Shown: positions 44,085-52,637 of the stretch, one piece after another
Position numbering within the stretch: position 1 is the stretch's first letter
Layout: each line of letters begins with the position of its first letter
Origin: JBFWVJ01 sp050246795
Lineage (GTDB): Bacteria; Patescibacteriota; Gracilibacteria; JAUYGZ01
Direction of reading: 5' to 3'
DNA: 62,298 nucleotides
Assembly: GCA_050246795.1 (NCBI GenBank)
Contig: JBFWVJ010000009.1
Location: forward strand, 1 to 62,298
The notes under the pieces: model-generated
What the model saw: only the letters and a program-made list of their open reading frames with translations
The model's database searches: none
What the model was told of the DNA's origin: nothing
Made by a program: the position numbers and the translations under genes

Positions 44085-44618
44085 ATGAAACCCTACAGCG
44101 TCTTTGATCAGCATGGCCTTTATTTCATTACTTCTACCATTACAGAATGGCACAGCATTTTTACCTACCCGGAAACATTTCAGATCATGCTGAGAAGCTG
44201 GGACTTTTGTCGTCGTGAAAAAGGCCTTCGCGTTCATTATTACGTCATCATGCCCAACCACTGGCACATGATTGTCAGCAGCCAACAAGATCACTTGAGC
44301 GACATCCTTCGCGATATGAAGCGGCATACATCGAGACAACTCAGCGATTTTTTGAGAAATGGGTGGGTGAAAACACCTCTGAATGAATTTGCCATGCATG
44401 CCCGATTGGATCAGCGTGGAAATGACTTCAAAGTGTATCAGGAAGGGTTTCATCCCATTGAACTCTCTTCAGAGAAAATGCTGGCACAAAAAGCCCGATA
44501 TATTCATGATAATCCTGTGAAAAAAGGCTTTGTCCTGGATCCAGAGGATTGGTTGTATTCCAGTGCCAGAAACTATTTGAAGAATGATGATACTGTTTTT
44601 AAGGTAGACTATCTTTAG
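44085..44618 (+). CDS. REP-associated tyrosine transposase (RAYT, Y1/HUH family)
   Basis: 177 residues. HUH-type single-strand DNA transposase related to IS200/IS605 TnpA. The metal-binding HUH motif is in VIMPNHWHMIV (about 61-71). The catalytic tyrosine is most likely in ARYIHDNPVKKG near residue 143, the conserved YIHxNPV context. The gene is bounded on both sides by matching REP palindromes, which RAYTs recognise and mobilise. Such proteins are usually single-copy and domesticated. Leader CCTCCCCCTTTCC before ATG. Confidence 0.9.
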   Translation: MKPYSVFDQHGLYFITSTITEWHSIFTYPETFQIMLRSWDFCRREKGLRVHYYVIMPNHWHMIVSSQQDHLSDILRDMKRHTSRQLSDFLRNGWVKTPLNEFAMHARLDQRGNDFKVYQEGFHPIELSSEKMLAQKARYIHDNPVKKGFVLDPEDWLYSSARNYLKNDDTVFKVDYL

Positions 44619-44637
44619 CAGAGCACTGGCATTATTT

Positions 44638-45918
44638 ATGAATGAAGCATCTATGAGCCATGATGTAGGTTCCATTCCGTCTCGTGGAGTACAACTCCAT
44701 TCCCCTCCTGGGTTCGGGAGTGGAACTCCCGAACAAGGGGGGCAAGGAGTGGTTTTCACCGGTGGCGGCACCACCGGCCATGTCACCAAGAACCAGATCC
44801 TGCTGGAAGCGCTGAAGAAGCTCCGTCCGGAGGTGAGGCGATATTATTTGGGTTTGAAGACGGGGAAGGAAGCTGAATTGATCAGTGCCGATCTGGCTGA
44901 ATTTCATGCGATTTCCAGCGGGAAGTTACGACGTTACTTGGCTTTGGAAACCATTCCCGATTTTTTTCGATTTGTGTATGGCATTTGGCAATCGTATTGG
45001 CTCCTGCGAAGGCTGAAGCCAAAGCTCGTGTTTTCCTCCGGAGGTTTCGTCGCCTTGCCGGTGGCAACCGCGGCCTGGCTGAGAAAGATCCCGGTCTTTA
45101 CCCACGAAACGGATAGTTACCCCGGGCTCGCGAACCGACTGATCGGTAAGATGGCCACGAAGATTTTTTTGGGCTTTGAGAGCGCTGGGAAATATTTCGA
45201 GAGCCCAACCCCTACCCCCGCCCACTTAAAAGGGGAGAAAATTGCCCACTCCAGCTCTCGAGTCGTGCAGGTAGGAAACCCTGTTTCACCGAGATTGTTT
45301 GATGGATCGCGCGAGCGAGCCTTGAAGAAGCTAGGGTTTTCAGCCGAGAAGAAGGTGCTGCTCGTGATGGGAGGCAGTCAGGGAGCGCAACAGATCAATG
45401 AATTGATTTGGGAGATCTTGCCGAAGTTGATGGAGGAGGGATGGCAGCTGATTCATTTGACGGGGAAAGGGAAGGATTGGGAGGGCGCGAAGGGTACGGA
45501 AGGTGCGGAGGAGAACCCCCCTTCAAATCCTTCGAACCGTCCGTACCTTCCGTACCATCCATTTGACTACGTCACCACTGACTACCCCGACTTCTTGTGC
45601 GCTGCCGACCTGGTCATCAGCCGGGCTGGAGGGAACTCCCTGGCGGAAATCGAGGCCTTGGGGAAAACGGCCCTGCTCATTCCCCTGCCCTTGCCCGCTG
45701 CCGCAGGTGATCATCAGCGCAAGAATGCGGAGGAGATGCTGAAAAAACATGCTGACTGGAAGATGCTGTTGAACCCGGCATCGGAGGTGCTTTTGGAAGC
45801 GATCCGGACGACTTCAGCACATAAACAGGGGGTCTCAAAACCCGACATCCTCCCACAGGAGCTGATTTTGCAGCATGTTGACCAGGCACTTGGTCGGGAA
45901 CCATTCGCAAAAGCTTGA
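44638..45918 (+). CDS. murG: UDP-GlcNAc:lipid I N-acetylglucosamine transferase MurG, with REP-derived N-terminus and repeat insert
   Basis: MurG adds GlcNAc to lipid I, making lipid II for peptidoglycan at the inner face of the membrane. Recognised by TGGGTTGHV at the N-terminus, FSSGGFVALPVATAAW, HETDSYPGLANR, VMGGSQGAQQIN, and AADLVISRAGGNSLAEIEALGKTALLIP. The frame is open from ATG 44638, but its first 37 codons cross the REP cluster; the homologous part begins at GTG 44749 (VVFTGGG). Starting at GTG gives a short first strand, so the true start is unresolved. Residues about 281-307 (45478-45558) are a 9-nt repeat insertion in a loop between LTG and AADLVI. Size is otherwise normal. Confidence 0.9.
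   Translation: MNEASMSHDVGSIPSRGVQLHSPPGFGSGTPEQGGQGVVFTGGGTTGHVTKNQILLEALKKLRPEVRRYYLGLKTGKEAELISADLAEFHAISSGKLRRYLALETIPDFFRFVYGIWQSYWLLRRLKPKLVFSSGGFVALPVATAAWLRKIPVFTHETDSYPGLANRLIGKMATKIFLGFESAGKYFESPTPTPAHLKGEKIAHSSSRVVQVGNPVSPRLFDGSRERALKKLGFSAEKKVLLVMGGSQGAQQINELIWEILPKLMEEGWQLIHLTGKGKDWEGAKGTEGAEENPPSNPSNRPYLPYHPFDYVTTDYPDFLCAADLVISRAGGNSLAEIEALGKTALLIPLPLPAAAGDHQRKNAEEMLKKHADWKMLLNPASEVLLEAIRTTSAHKQGVSKPDILPQELILQHVDQALGREPFAKA
44686..44734. repeat. REP-type palindrome pair, right of the RAYT gene
   Basis: GGAGTACAACTCC (44686-44698) and, 13 bases later, a perfect 10-bp hairpin (GTTCGGGAGT / ACTCCCGAAC, 44712-44734). Same units and order as the left cluster. The sequence lies inside the open frame that runs into murG. 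Confidence 0.85.
45470..45560 (+). repeat. 9-nt-phased inverted repeat tract inside murG (TACGG class)
   Basis: Purine arm 45470-45514 with words GAGGGCGCG, AAGGGTACG and GAAGGTGCG in register from 45481; pyrimidine arm 45515-45560 with GTCCGTACC and TTCCGTACC. GGTACGGAAGG (45493-45503) is perfectly complementary to 45546-45556. Because the period is 9, the frame is kept and tripeptides repeat: EGA, KGT, EGA, then PSN, PSN, RPY, LPY. Confidence 0.85.
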
Positions 45919-45960
45919 TTCAGGTTTAGAATGGAAATACTCAGCAATCCCCCGTTTTTC

Positions 45961-45988
45961 TTGACAAAAACTGTAAATATAATATATT
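45961..45988 (+). promoter_or_regulatory. Promoter of the 46016 kinase-like gene
   Basis: TTGACA (45961-45966), 16 bases, TATATT (45983-45988). ATG 46016 is 27 bases downstream, preceded by a T-run. Confidence 0.65.
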
Positions 45989-46015
45989 TACCTATCTGTA
46001 TTTAAGTTTTTTCAT

Positions 46016-48367
46016 ATGGCTCAATCAAAGGCACCAACAGCTGAAGTTTTCCATGGATTGCAGAATATTGAAACATCCTCACGGGGAAGAAAAGGCTATG
46101 AACCACTCCAGGGCGTGACGAACCGCATTTTCGCTGGAGGAAAATTTACTCCGAACGGGGCAACGGTTGATGATATTGAAATTCTAAAGGCTGTATCGCA
46201 GAGCAAGCAAAACCGTGAAGGATTTGAATGGCTCCATGCCCTCGTTTCAACGCTCGTGGATACTCGCTACCGAGCTGAAACCGTCCTCTCGCAATCCGCA
46301 TCAGGAGAAAGGAAAAGAGCTGATTTTACCCTTAATGATATGGCCGGCGATGAACGGACTGCAGGAGTCAGACTCCTTCAAGAACACATTCTTCCCTTTT
46401 TGCAAAAAAACCAGCAGGATCCGATGCTCTTCCAAAAACTCGTCAACGGACTCAATGTTTGTCCTGTAGATCCGGCTGGGAGTCTTTTTATGAATATCTC
46501 AGCAGATGGACAAGCTCTCCCTCCCCCTCTGCATGTCGTAGGACGGGCAATGCTTCAACCGATCATTCAAAAAAGAATCACCGAATGGTCGCGCTCTCAA
46601 CGATTTAAAAATGATGAAGCTCGACTCAAATGGCTTCGTGATCGATTTTCCCAACTTGAGGAGAGCGTACGATTTACTGAGGAAGTCGAACAGATCAAAA
46701 ACACCTCTGAACAGTTTCTCAATTGGTTTACCACTGCTGCCGAAACTCAGGGAGCATCCGCTTTTTCCCAGGCAGAACTTCACCTCCAGAAGTTCTATGG
46801 TGACGAAAAAATAGGGCATGAGGTCATCTCGGTGCTTTCCAAAAAATTGAATAAGCGATCGCTCTCTCCAGCTGAACGCGCCCTTGCCGACAAAATGGTG
46901 GAGCACTATTTAGGAAAAATTGAGAAGGGAGAAGTCCTTCTGCGTGATATGTGCGTGGCATTGGATGCCTTGGATGCGCAGCTCCGACGTCAGGACAAAC
47001 GATCCAAGAGGATGGCGCAACCAAAAGCTCAGAAAGCATCCAAACCCGCTCCAGTCAGAGGCACCGTTCCAGATCGAGAGCTTCGTCCTTTGGAAGGTGA
47101 TCAGGCCGCTGCGGCGACGGCTTTGGCTCGGATGATGAGAGCTGATGCGGAGGGATTTTCTCGACTCTTGCGATCTAGTATTGGCAAACAAGCCCATTCC
47201 TTGGCGATCGATGTTCCAAAAAGTTCCTTCAGGGTCATTGGTTCCGGTGGCACCTGCGTCGTCGTAGAAGTTTTTAGCTCGATGATGGGCAAACCCATCG
47301 CCCTTCGCTGTGACATCATGGGCCTGACGAACCAGGAAGACGCCGAGTTGGCGATTCGAAGCTTTGCAGTACACTCCAAACTGAGTCATCCGAACATCGT
47401 CCAAGATCTGGGATTCGCGTCGGTCACCTTGGACGTACCGGTGAAGAAAGGATCGCGGCAGATGAATGTCCCGGTCTCCATGACTTTTCAGCGCTTGGAA
47501 CTCCTCGAAAATGCGATTGGCTTGGAAAAAACGATTCGAGGATACTCTGCCTTGGGAACCGTCCCCAATGCGAAATCGCTCCTCGAGTTTCTTCATCAGC
47601 TCTTTGCCACCCTCGACTATATCCATCGCAGCGAGGTGGTTCACCGAGACATCAAAGAAGAAAACTTGATGCTGCTTCCGCCCAAGAATTGGGATGGAGC
47701 GGATCTCAATACCCTCCTTCGCGAAGGAACCTTGAAGTTTTTGGATCTGGGAGTTGCACGAGACAACTCTCAAGGGCAAGAAAGCCCTCTTACTTTGGCA
47801 AAAGACGACGAGATCTTCGGGACTTTGCCCTATTTAGCTCCTGAGGCTCTTATTTTCAGCAAAAATACTCGAAACCCATCGGCAGACATCTATCAGCTAG
47901 GGGTCTTCCTGTACTTCCTCATCACCGGTCAGAAAGGGACTCATCCGTATGAAGCAAGCCGCAACGCTGATGTCAGATGGAATGATCCCTTTGCGGTGGT
48001 AACAAGTGTGGGACAACTTTCAACGGATGCCTCAGAAGAACCTTCTGTTGTGAGCTTGGAAGACTCTCTTATCGAATCATTTATCGATCAAAACAACCCT
48101 CATAATATTGATGCCGAAGAAACCTTGGCCTATAAAATCGCCCAACTCGTGAGCCTCATGTGTGAACCAGACCCGACGAAGCGTCCGAACACCGATCAGC
48201 TGCTCGATTTCTTGGAGGATCCGGCGAGCTTTCAGCCTGGGGTGTCGGCAGTGAAAAAAGGCTCAAAGGCCCCAAAAAAGAAAGGGAAGAGAAGTGCCAT
48301 GAGTGGGACAAGACCTGGAAATTCAGGCGCTTGGGGGTTTCTCAAAAGGCTCTTCGGAGGGGCATAA
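46016..48367 (+). CDS. Kinase-fold protein lacking the ATP-binding lysine (possible pseudokinase)
   Basis: 783 residues. The N-terminal half (1-390) is helical and unrecognised. The kinase domain lies at about 400-740: glycine loop GSGGTCVVVEV (about 408), catalytic loop VVHRDIKEENLM (about 541), DLG in place of DFG (about 574), and APE in YLAPEALI (about 605). The position of the ATP-anchoring lysine reads PIALRCD (arginine, about 428), and the partner glutamate of helix C is missing (AIRSFAVHSKL). HRD and DLG aspartates remain, so it may be weakly active, use a different lysine, or be a regulatory pseudokinase. No membrane span; the C-terminus is basic. A terminator follows. Confidence 0.85.
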   Translation: MAQSKAPTAEVFHGLQNIETSSRGRKGYEPLQGVTNRIFAGGKFTPNGATVDDIEILKAVSQSKQNREGFEWLHALVSTLVDTRYRAETVLSQSASGERKRADFTLNDMAGDERTAGVRLLQEHILPFLQKNQQDPMLFQKLVNGLNVCPVDPAGSLFMNISADGQALPPPLHVVGRAMLQPIIQKRITEWSRSQRFKNDEARLKWLRDRFSQLEESVRFTEEVEQIKNTSEQFLNWFTTAAETQGASAFSQAELHLQKFYGDEKIGHEVISVLSKKLNKRSLSPAERALADKMVEHYLGKIEKGEVLLRDMCVALDALDAQLRRQDKRSKRMAQPKAQKASKPAPVRGTVPDRELRPLEGDQAAAATALARMMRADAEGFSRLLRSSIGKQAHSLAIDVPKSSFRVIGSGGTCVVVEVFSSMMGKPIALRCDIMGLTNQEDAELAIRSFAVHSKLSHPNIVQDLGFASVTLDVPVKKGSRQMNVPVSMTFQRLELLENAIGLEKTIRGYSALGTVPNAKSLLEFLHQLFATLDYIHRSEVVHRDIKEENLMLLPPKNWDGADLNTLLREGTLKFLDLGVARDNSQGQESPLTLAKDDEIFGTLPYLAPEALIFSKNTRNPSADIYQLGVFLYFLITGQKGTHPYEASRNADVRWNDPFAVVTSVGQLSTDASEEPSVVSLEDSLIESFIDQNNPHNIDAEETLAYKIAQLVSLMCEPDPTKRPNTDQLLDFLEDPASFQPGVSAVKKGSKAPKKKGKRSAMSGTRPGNSGAWGFLKRLFGGA

Positions 48368-48392
48368 TGGTGTATTTCGAATCCTAGAAACA

Positions 48393-48421
48393 GCTCCAGG
48401 GGTTCCTTCCCGGGGCTTTTT
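48393..48421 (+). terminator. Intrinsic terminator of the 46016 gene
   Basis: GCTCC...GGGGC and GGG/CCC stem with one bulge, followed by five T. The T-run is directly followed by the TGG-TATAAT promoter of the next gene. Confidence 0.65.
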
Positions 48422-48422
48422 C

Positions 48423-48431
48423 TGGTATAAT
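48423..48431 (+). promoter_or_regulatory. Extended -10 promoter (TGGTATAAT) of the 48451 gene
   Basis: TGG plus TATAAT (48426-48431) right after a T-run that also ends the upstream terminator. ATG 48451 is 20 bases downstream. Confidence 0.65.
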
Positions 48432-48450
48432 GTTCTGAACGATTATCACT

Positions 48451-48807
48451 ATGAGCGATCAAACTCCACCACCGGTCACCCAGGCCACGCTTTCGGAAGA
48501 CATCCGAAGATTGATCGAAGGGAGCACCGTGCTGACAGAGGCTGAGAAAAAGTACTGGACGGACTTGTTGCCCACGATGAAGGAGGACCAACTGCAGCAA
48601 CTCCAAACCATCCTCATCACGGAACAACAGAAAATGCAGGACATCGATCAAAAATACGATAAAAAACTGGAAGATGTCGCCCAGAAGTACTTGAACCGTT
48701 GGGATTCAGAAAAGTCCCGCGCAGCCCGTACCGCTCGCCAGCAAGAAGAACAACAGCACCGCGAGGAAGAGCACAGCAGAGCGGAGGATTTGTTGAAGAA
48801 TTTTTAA
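48451..48807 (+). CDS. Small coiled-coil protein, unrecognised
   Basis: 118 residues, rich in Gln, Glu and Lys, with continuous helix and heptad pattern from about 25 to the end (LQQLQTILITEQQKMQ and the basic/acidic tail EEQQHREEEHSRAEDLL). No signal peptide or membrane span. It lies between the two plus-strand kinase-like genes with its own promoter and terminator context, so it may be a kinase substrate or scaffold; this is inferred from position only. No family is recognised. Confidence 0.65.
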   Translation: MSDQTPPPVTQATLSEDIRRLIEGSTVLTEAEKKYWTDLLPTMKEDQLQQLQTILITEQQKMQDIDQKYDKKLEDVAQKYLNRWDSEKSRAARTARQQEEQQHREEEHSRAEDLLKNF

Positions 48808-48865
48808 AGCAAGGAAGTCATCACCCATTCGATAAGTTTAAAGGAGTCATTCCGAGCTATTTTTG

Positions 48866-48984
48866 TTGTCATTTCGACCGCAGCCTGTACTCGGGCGGAG
48901 TGGAGAAATCTCTCGATTGTACAGCTCCCAGATCTCTCCACTGCGCTCCTTCCTGAATTCCTGCAGCTCCGGTCGAAATGACAA
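48866..48984. repeat. MITE/REP-like element with 15-bp terminal inverted repeats
   Basis: TTGTCATTTCGACCG (48866-48880) is exactly complementary to 48970-48984. Internally, GGAGTGGAGAAATCTCTC is mirrored by AGATCTCTCCACTGCGCTCC. Elements with TCATTTCGACCG ends and GAGAAATCTC cores are scattered through many unrelated environmental genomes. No ORF. It fills the spacer between the coiled-coil gene and the next kinase gene. Confidence 0.8.
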
Positions 48985-49058
48985 ATGTGGGATCGCTGCA
49001 ATGACACTGGTTTTTTTCATTTCAAAGCTCCCTCACCCTATTTTTCCCTCTATTTTTG

Positions 49059-49067
49059 TGGTATAAT
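49059..49067 (+). promoter_or_regulatory. Extended -10 promoter (TGGTATAAT) of the 49092 kinase gene
   Basis: TGG plus TATAAT (49062-49067) after a T-rich stretch. ATG 49092 is 25 bases downstream, preceded by seven T. Confidence 0.65.
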
Positions 49068-49091
49068 GTCATAAAAGTGTAGTGTTTTTTT

Positions 49092-52000
49092 ATGGCAAAG
49101 CTTCATCAACCATTGCCGGAAGACCTGATCCAGCTCGCTCGTGATTTGGGACGGGTTAACCCTCGTCTTGCTCCATTGGAGCATCAGCTTCGAAAGGGGG
49201 AATTTGATGAACAGCTTGGCCCGCATCTGCAACAGGTACTTGAACGGTATCGAGAATCACCCGATGCCCGCAAAAGTATCGAGCGACTCATTCAGGCCAT
49301 TTCATATTCCATTCGAGCTCAGATTTTCCAGGTTGCCCAAGTGGCTCCGGCAGCTCCCACCTTTCCTCAGAGTACCGACAGCTGGATGCGATTGGAGCCA
49401 GGCCTCTTTGCACAATATTCTCTCCAACTGGTTTCCAATGCCGCCACCGTCCAGACACGGGAACAAGCGGAACAGTTGGTCCAACAGGTGCAAACCGTGT
49501 TGGAGATAGCTTATCGACGCTGGCAGAGGCAGTCGCCCCCGCCTCTTATTTCTGGCGCGGTTGGTCAACTCCAGCAAGCGCTGCAACATCTCCAGCATCG
49601 CCTGGAGTCTGCTCGAAGGGCTGCAGCCCAGCAGGGTGCACCTGCCCGTCACCCCTCTCCCTCGCCTGAAGCTCCGCCTGCAAAAGCGGTTTCTCAGGAA
49701 GCCTGGTCGTTGGCGGACCTCCCTCCGGGGTGGCAACAGAAAATGCAAGACCTCTTGGTTCATCATGCTCAACAATTTATCGATCAGGTCCTGGCTCCCG
49801 CCCTGGCTCATAAATATGATGAGCTCGAATACATTGCCCGCGGTGGGATGGGAATGGTCCTCAAGGCCCGCCAAAAACTCGGCGATGGCAAAGGGCGTGT
49901 GGTCGCATTGAAACTGAATATGCAGATGTCCGATCGGGAGATGATTCAGAGCTTTATGAATGAAGGAGCCAATGCGGCTCAGTTGGGATTTCATCCGAAC
50001 GTGGTGGCGGTGATTGACAGCAATCAAGCGCAAGTCCAGTTTGGTGATCTGCCGGTGCCCGTCCTCATCCCCTACCATGTGTTTGAATTTGTAAAGGGGG
50101 CGAAAGACGGCACCTCGCTCGCTGAATCGATGGCGGAAGCTGAGCAGGCCCTTCCCGTCGAAGCCGCGCTGTTGTTGATCCAACAAGCGGCCAAAGGGCT
50201 TGCTGCCGCTCACAAAAAAGGCATCGTTCATCGGGACATGAAGCTCGAAAACGTCCTCCTCCCCCCTGATGTCCAGAAATTGATCAAAGCATGGATCAAG
50301 GACAGGTCTCATGATCCGAACAAGCTTCGGGATGGACTTCAGAAAATAAGCGGACTGAAGGTCTCGGATTTCGGTCTGGCTGGGGTCCGTTCTCAACAGC
50401 TCCAGGACATTAAATCGATGGAAGCCAGTGAAGACATCATCACCGACCAGCATACCCTCACCGGTCCCAACCGCGTCGTCGGAACGGCCGAGTATATCCC
50501 TCCGGAAGCCTACAATGATTCGTCTTCTGCCGGAAAGCCCTGGGATGTGTACTCGTTGGGCCTAGTACTCTATACGCTTTTGACCTCTGACCGGCATCCG
50601 TTGCAGTATTCAAAAGGTGTCAAACCCGGCAAGGAAAATATCAGGAGCTACTTCTTGAAAATCGGTGGTGACAAAACCCACTCCCCCGCTGTGGCATCCT
50701 CAGAACAAGATCCGAACATCAAGGCCTTCATCCAGAAAGATTCGAGGAATAAGGAGGTGTTGGCCATGCTCCAGCGTATGACTGCTTACGATCCGGAAGA
50801 ACGTCCGACCATGGAGGAGGTGATCGAGTGGGTGGATGAGGAGCTGGAGAGGCGGTCGGAGAAGACGGTGAGGATGCGAAGGACCAAAATTGGCCTTGGG
50901 GTTGCCGGAGCGGCTTTATTGAGTCTCTTGGCATCGATGCCCATCATCAACAAAAGCAACCGACGAGAATCCTTTTTTAAGGCTCAAGAACAAGCTCTGC
51001 GCACCACCAAGGACCTACTTTCGTCACAGCAGTGGAAAGAAGCCCTGGCGTTGCTGGAATCAGAGCGAGAAAAAACCCAACAGCATCTTGATCTCGATGC
51101 TTCAGAGAAAGAAACTCGCTTGAAAGGACTTGAACAGCAAATTATCTTCGCTCGCAGTATGGAGGCTCTTGCTGGCGTGGACCTCCAGCTAAAAAGCCTT
51201 CGGCAACAGGTGGAACCGGCTTTCAGTTCCCCACCGGCGGGGGTTTTAGGCAGTCTTCCCGGATCCGAGACCATTTCGGTGGTTTCTCTTGGGAACTCAC
51301 AGCAATGCCTTTCTCCTTTTCGTTCCCTGTATGCTGCTTTGCAGGAGCGACAGGAGTTTATCGATACAAAACCAAGCCCTTTTGAGGATTCGGAAAAAGA
51401 AACGGTCCAGAACCGCTTGAACAACTTGCTGGGTCAACTGAAAGCCTTGGAAGTCGAATGCGCCAAGCCTTTGGCTCTCTCTGCTTTCCGTTCCGGAGAT
51501 CGAAAGGCCATTGACCTCTATGGCATCATTTCGAGTAAAGCAACGGCTGATGACGACCGGACACTTGCATCAGCACAGATACGACTCATTCGTGCACAAC
51601 AGCAACATTCTGAAGGCTTGGAAGAGCGTTTTTCTTTGCGATTCCCAGAGAATCCCGTCCGTGAATCCGATGCCCTCATGGCTGAAAGAAAAAGAATCCT
51701 CCAAGAGCTCAATACCTTGCTTCAGGGATGCCGTCTCACACCTGATTGCGCCCAAGTGCTCCGTTTTTTTCAAGAAGCGTATTACAAAACCCAGCACATC
51801 CCTGATGACCCCTCCTGGCAGACGGATGCCGTGGAGGCCTTTGCGACCGCAAAACCTGAAGCCAGAAGTCGCTTTGCAACACTTGTGCAGGATTTTGACC
51901 GGTATTTCCGTCGATCTATCGGGTTTCGGGAACGACTGGGGGCATCGGCTTTTGCTCCTACCCAGCTCCCCCGACAAACGCCCATTGGAGAGATAATGGA

Positions 52001-52637
52001 CCGCTTGGAGATGGCGTGGAGGTGTCTTGATCGACTTGAAGAACTCATGGGGCAGCGTCCTTTACCTGCACATGATTATGTCGAGTTGTTCAGTGATCCT
52101 CGCTGGGCCGCCATTCAGGACGCTCACAAAACCGTGGAGTGGTTTATCCAAAACCATGGTGGCATTGGTCATTTATTGGATGAACTGAAAAACCACTACG
52201 GTTATGCAAAAAAAATGCAGCACTTTTTAGCTGGTTCCGTCATGCTGTTTGAACGAACTGAATTGGCTTTGGCCAGAGGTGATATCCCGGCTCTGCCATC
52301 GCGCCAGCAGTCGAATTTGTATTTTACCCTGCTACACAACCTCAGCTTGTTGCATCGAGTGCAAGAAATGACGGGCAACTATTTGACTCCGGCAGAACAG
52401 CAGAGCACCATGGTAAAAGGAGACTATCTTACCTCTCCGATTTTCTACCAGCGAATCCAGGAAGCATGTATATCCGCCCCAAACAAAGCGGAACGTCTCA
52501 ATGTCGTCAGTCAGTTTCACTATATTTTAGTGAGGTCGGGACAAAATCCCGCACGAGAGGCGCGGTTTCTTGGACTGATCCGAAATGTAGGCCTGAGCGC
52601 AGATGACCTGCGACAGGCTGGTATTGAACTGCGCTAG
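49092..52637 (+). CDS. Transmembrane Ser/Thr protein kinase with large outer domain
   Basis: 1181 residues. Residues 1-240 are helical and Gln/Ala-rich. The kinase domain spans about 245-580: GGMGMV glycine loop (about 253), VVALKLN lysine (about 272), catalytic loop IVHRDMKLENV (about 379), SDFG (about 426), and PPE in YIPPEAY for APE (about 469). All catalytic residues are present, so it is probably active. One transmembrane helix at about 600-619 (GLGVAGAALLSLLASMPII) separates it from a helical outer domain of about 560 residues with no known family, presumably the sensor. The fused layout is that of bacterial receptor kinases of the PknB type, but without PASTA repeats. The stop overlaps the convergent FnIII gene by 4 bases. 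Confidence 0.9.
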   Translation: MAKLHQPLPEDLIQLARDLGRVNPRLAPLEHQLRKGEFDEQLGPHLQQVLERYRESPDARKSIERLIQAISYSIRAQIFQVAQVAPAAPTFPQSTDSWMRLEPGLFAQYSLQLVSNAATVQTREQAEQLVQQVQTVLEIAYRRWQRQSPPPLISGAVGQLQQALQHLQHRLESARRAAAQQGAPARHPSPSPEAPPAKAVSQEAWSLADLPPGWQQKMQDLLVHHAQQFIDQVLAPALAHKYDELEYIARGGMGMVLKARQKLGDGKGRVVALKLNMQMSDREMIQSFMNEGANAAQLGFHPNVVAVIDSNQAQVQFGDLPVPVLIPYHVFEFVKGAKDGTSLAESMAEAEQALPVEAALLLIQQAAKGLAAAHKKGIVHRDMKLENVLLPPDVQKLIKAWIKDRSHDPNKLRDGLQKISGLKVSDFGLAGVRSQQLQDIKSMEASEDIITDQHTLTGPNRVVGTAEYIPPEAYNDSSSAGKPWDVYSLGLVLYTLLTSDRHPLQYSKGVKPGKENIRSYFLKIGGDKTHSPAVASSEQDPNIKAFIQKDSRNKEVLAMLQRMTAYDPEERPTMEEVIEWVDEELERRSEKTVRMRRTKIGLGVAGAALLSLLASMPIINKSNRRESFFKAQEQALRTTKDLLSSQQWKEALALLESEREKTQQHLDLDASEKETRLKGLEQQIIFARSMEALAGVDLQLKSLRQQVEPAFSSPPAGVLGSLPGSETISVVSLGNSQQCLSPFRSLYAALQERQEFIDTKPSPFEDSEKETVQNRLNNLLGQLKALEVECAKPLALSAFRSGDRKAIDLYGIISSKATADDDRTLASAQIRLIRAQQQHSEGLEERFSLRFPENPVRESDALMAERKRILQELNTLLQGCRLTPDCAQVLRFFQEAYYKTQHIPDDPSWQTDAVEAFATAKPEARSRFATLVQDFDRYFRRSIGFRERLGASAFAPTQLPRQTPIGEIMDRLEMAWRCLDRLEELMGQRPLPAHDYVELFSDPRWAAIQDAHKTVEWFIQNHGGIGHLLDELKNHYGYAKKMQHFLAGSVMLFERTELALARGDIPALPSRQQSNLYFTLLHNLSLLHRVQEMTGNYLTPAEQQSTMVKGDYLTSPIFYQRIQEACISAPNKAERLNVVSQFHYILVRSGQNPAREARFLGLIRNVGLSADDLRQAGIELR

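Noticed and set aside
45978..45983. TATAAT as -10 box of the 46016 gene
   Set aside because: It is only 11 bases from TTGACA; the overlapping TATATT five bases downstream gives the normal 16-base spacer.
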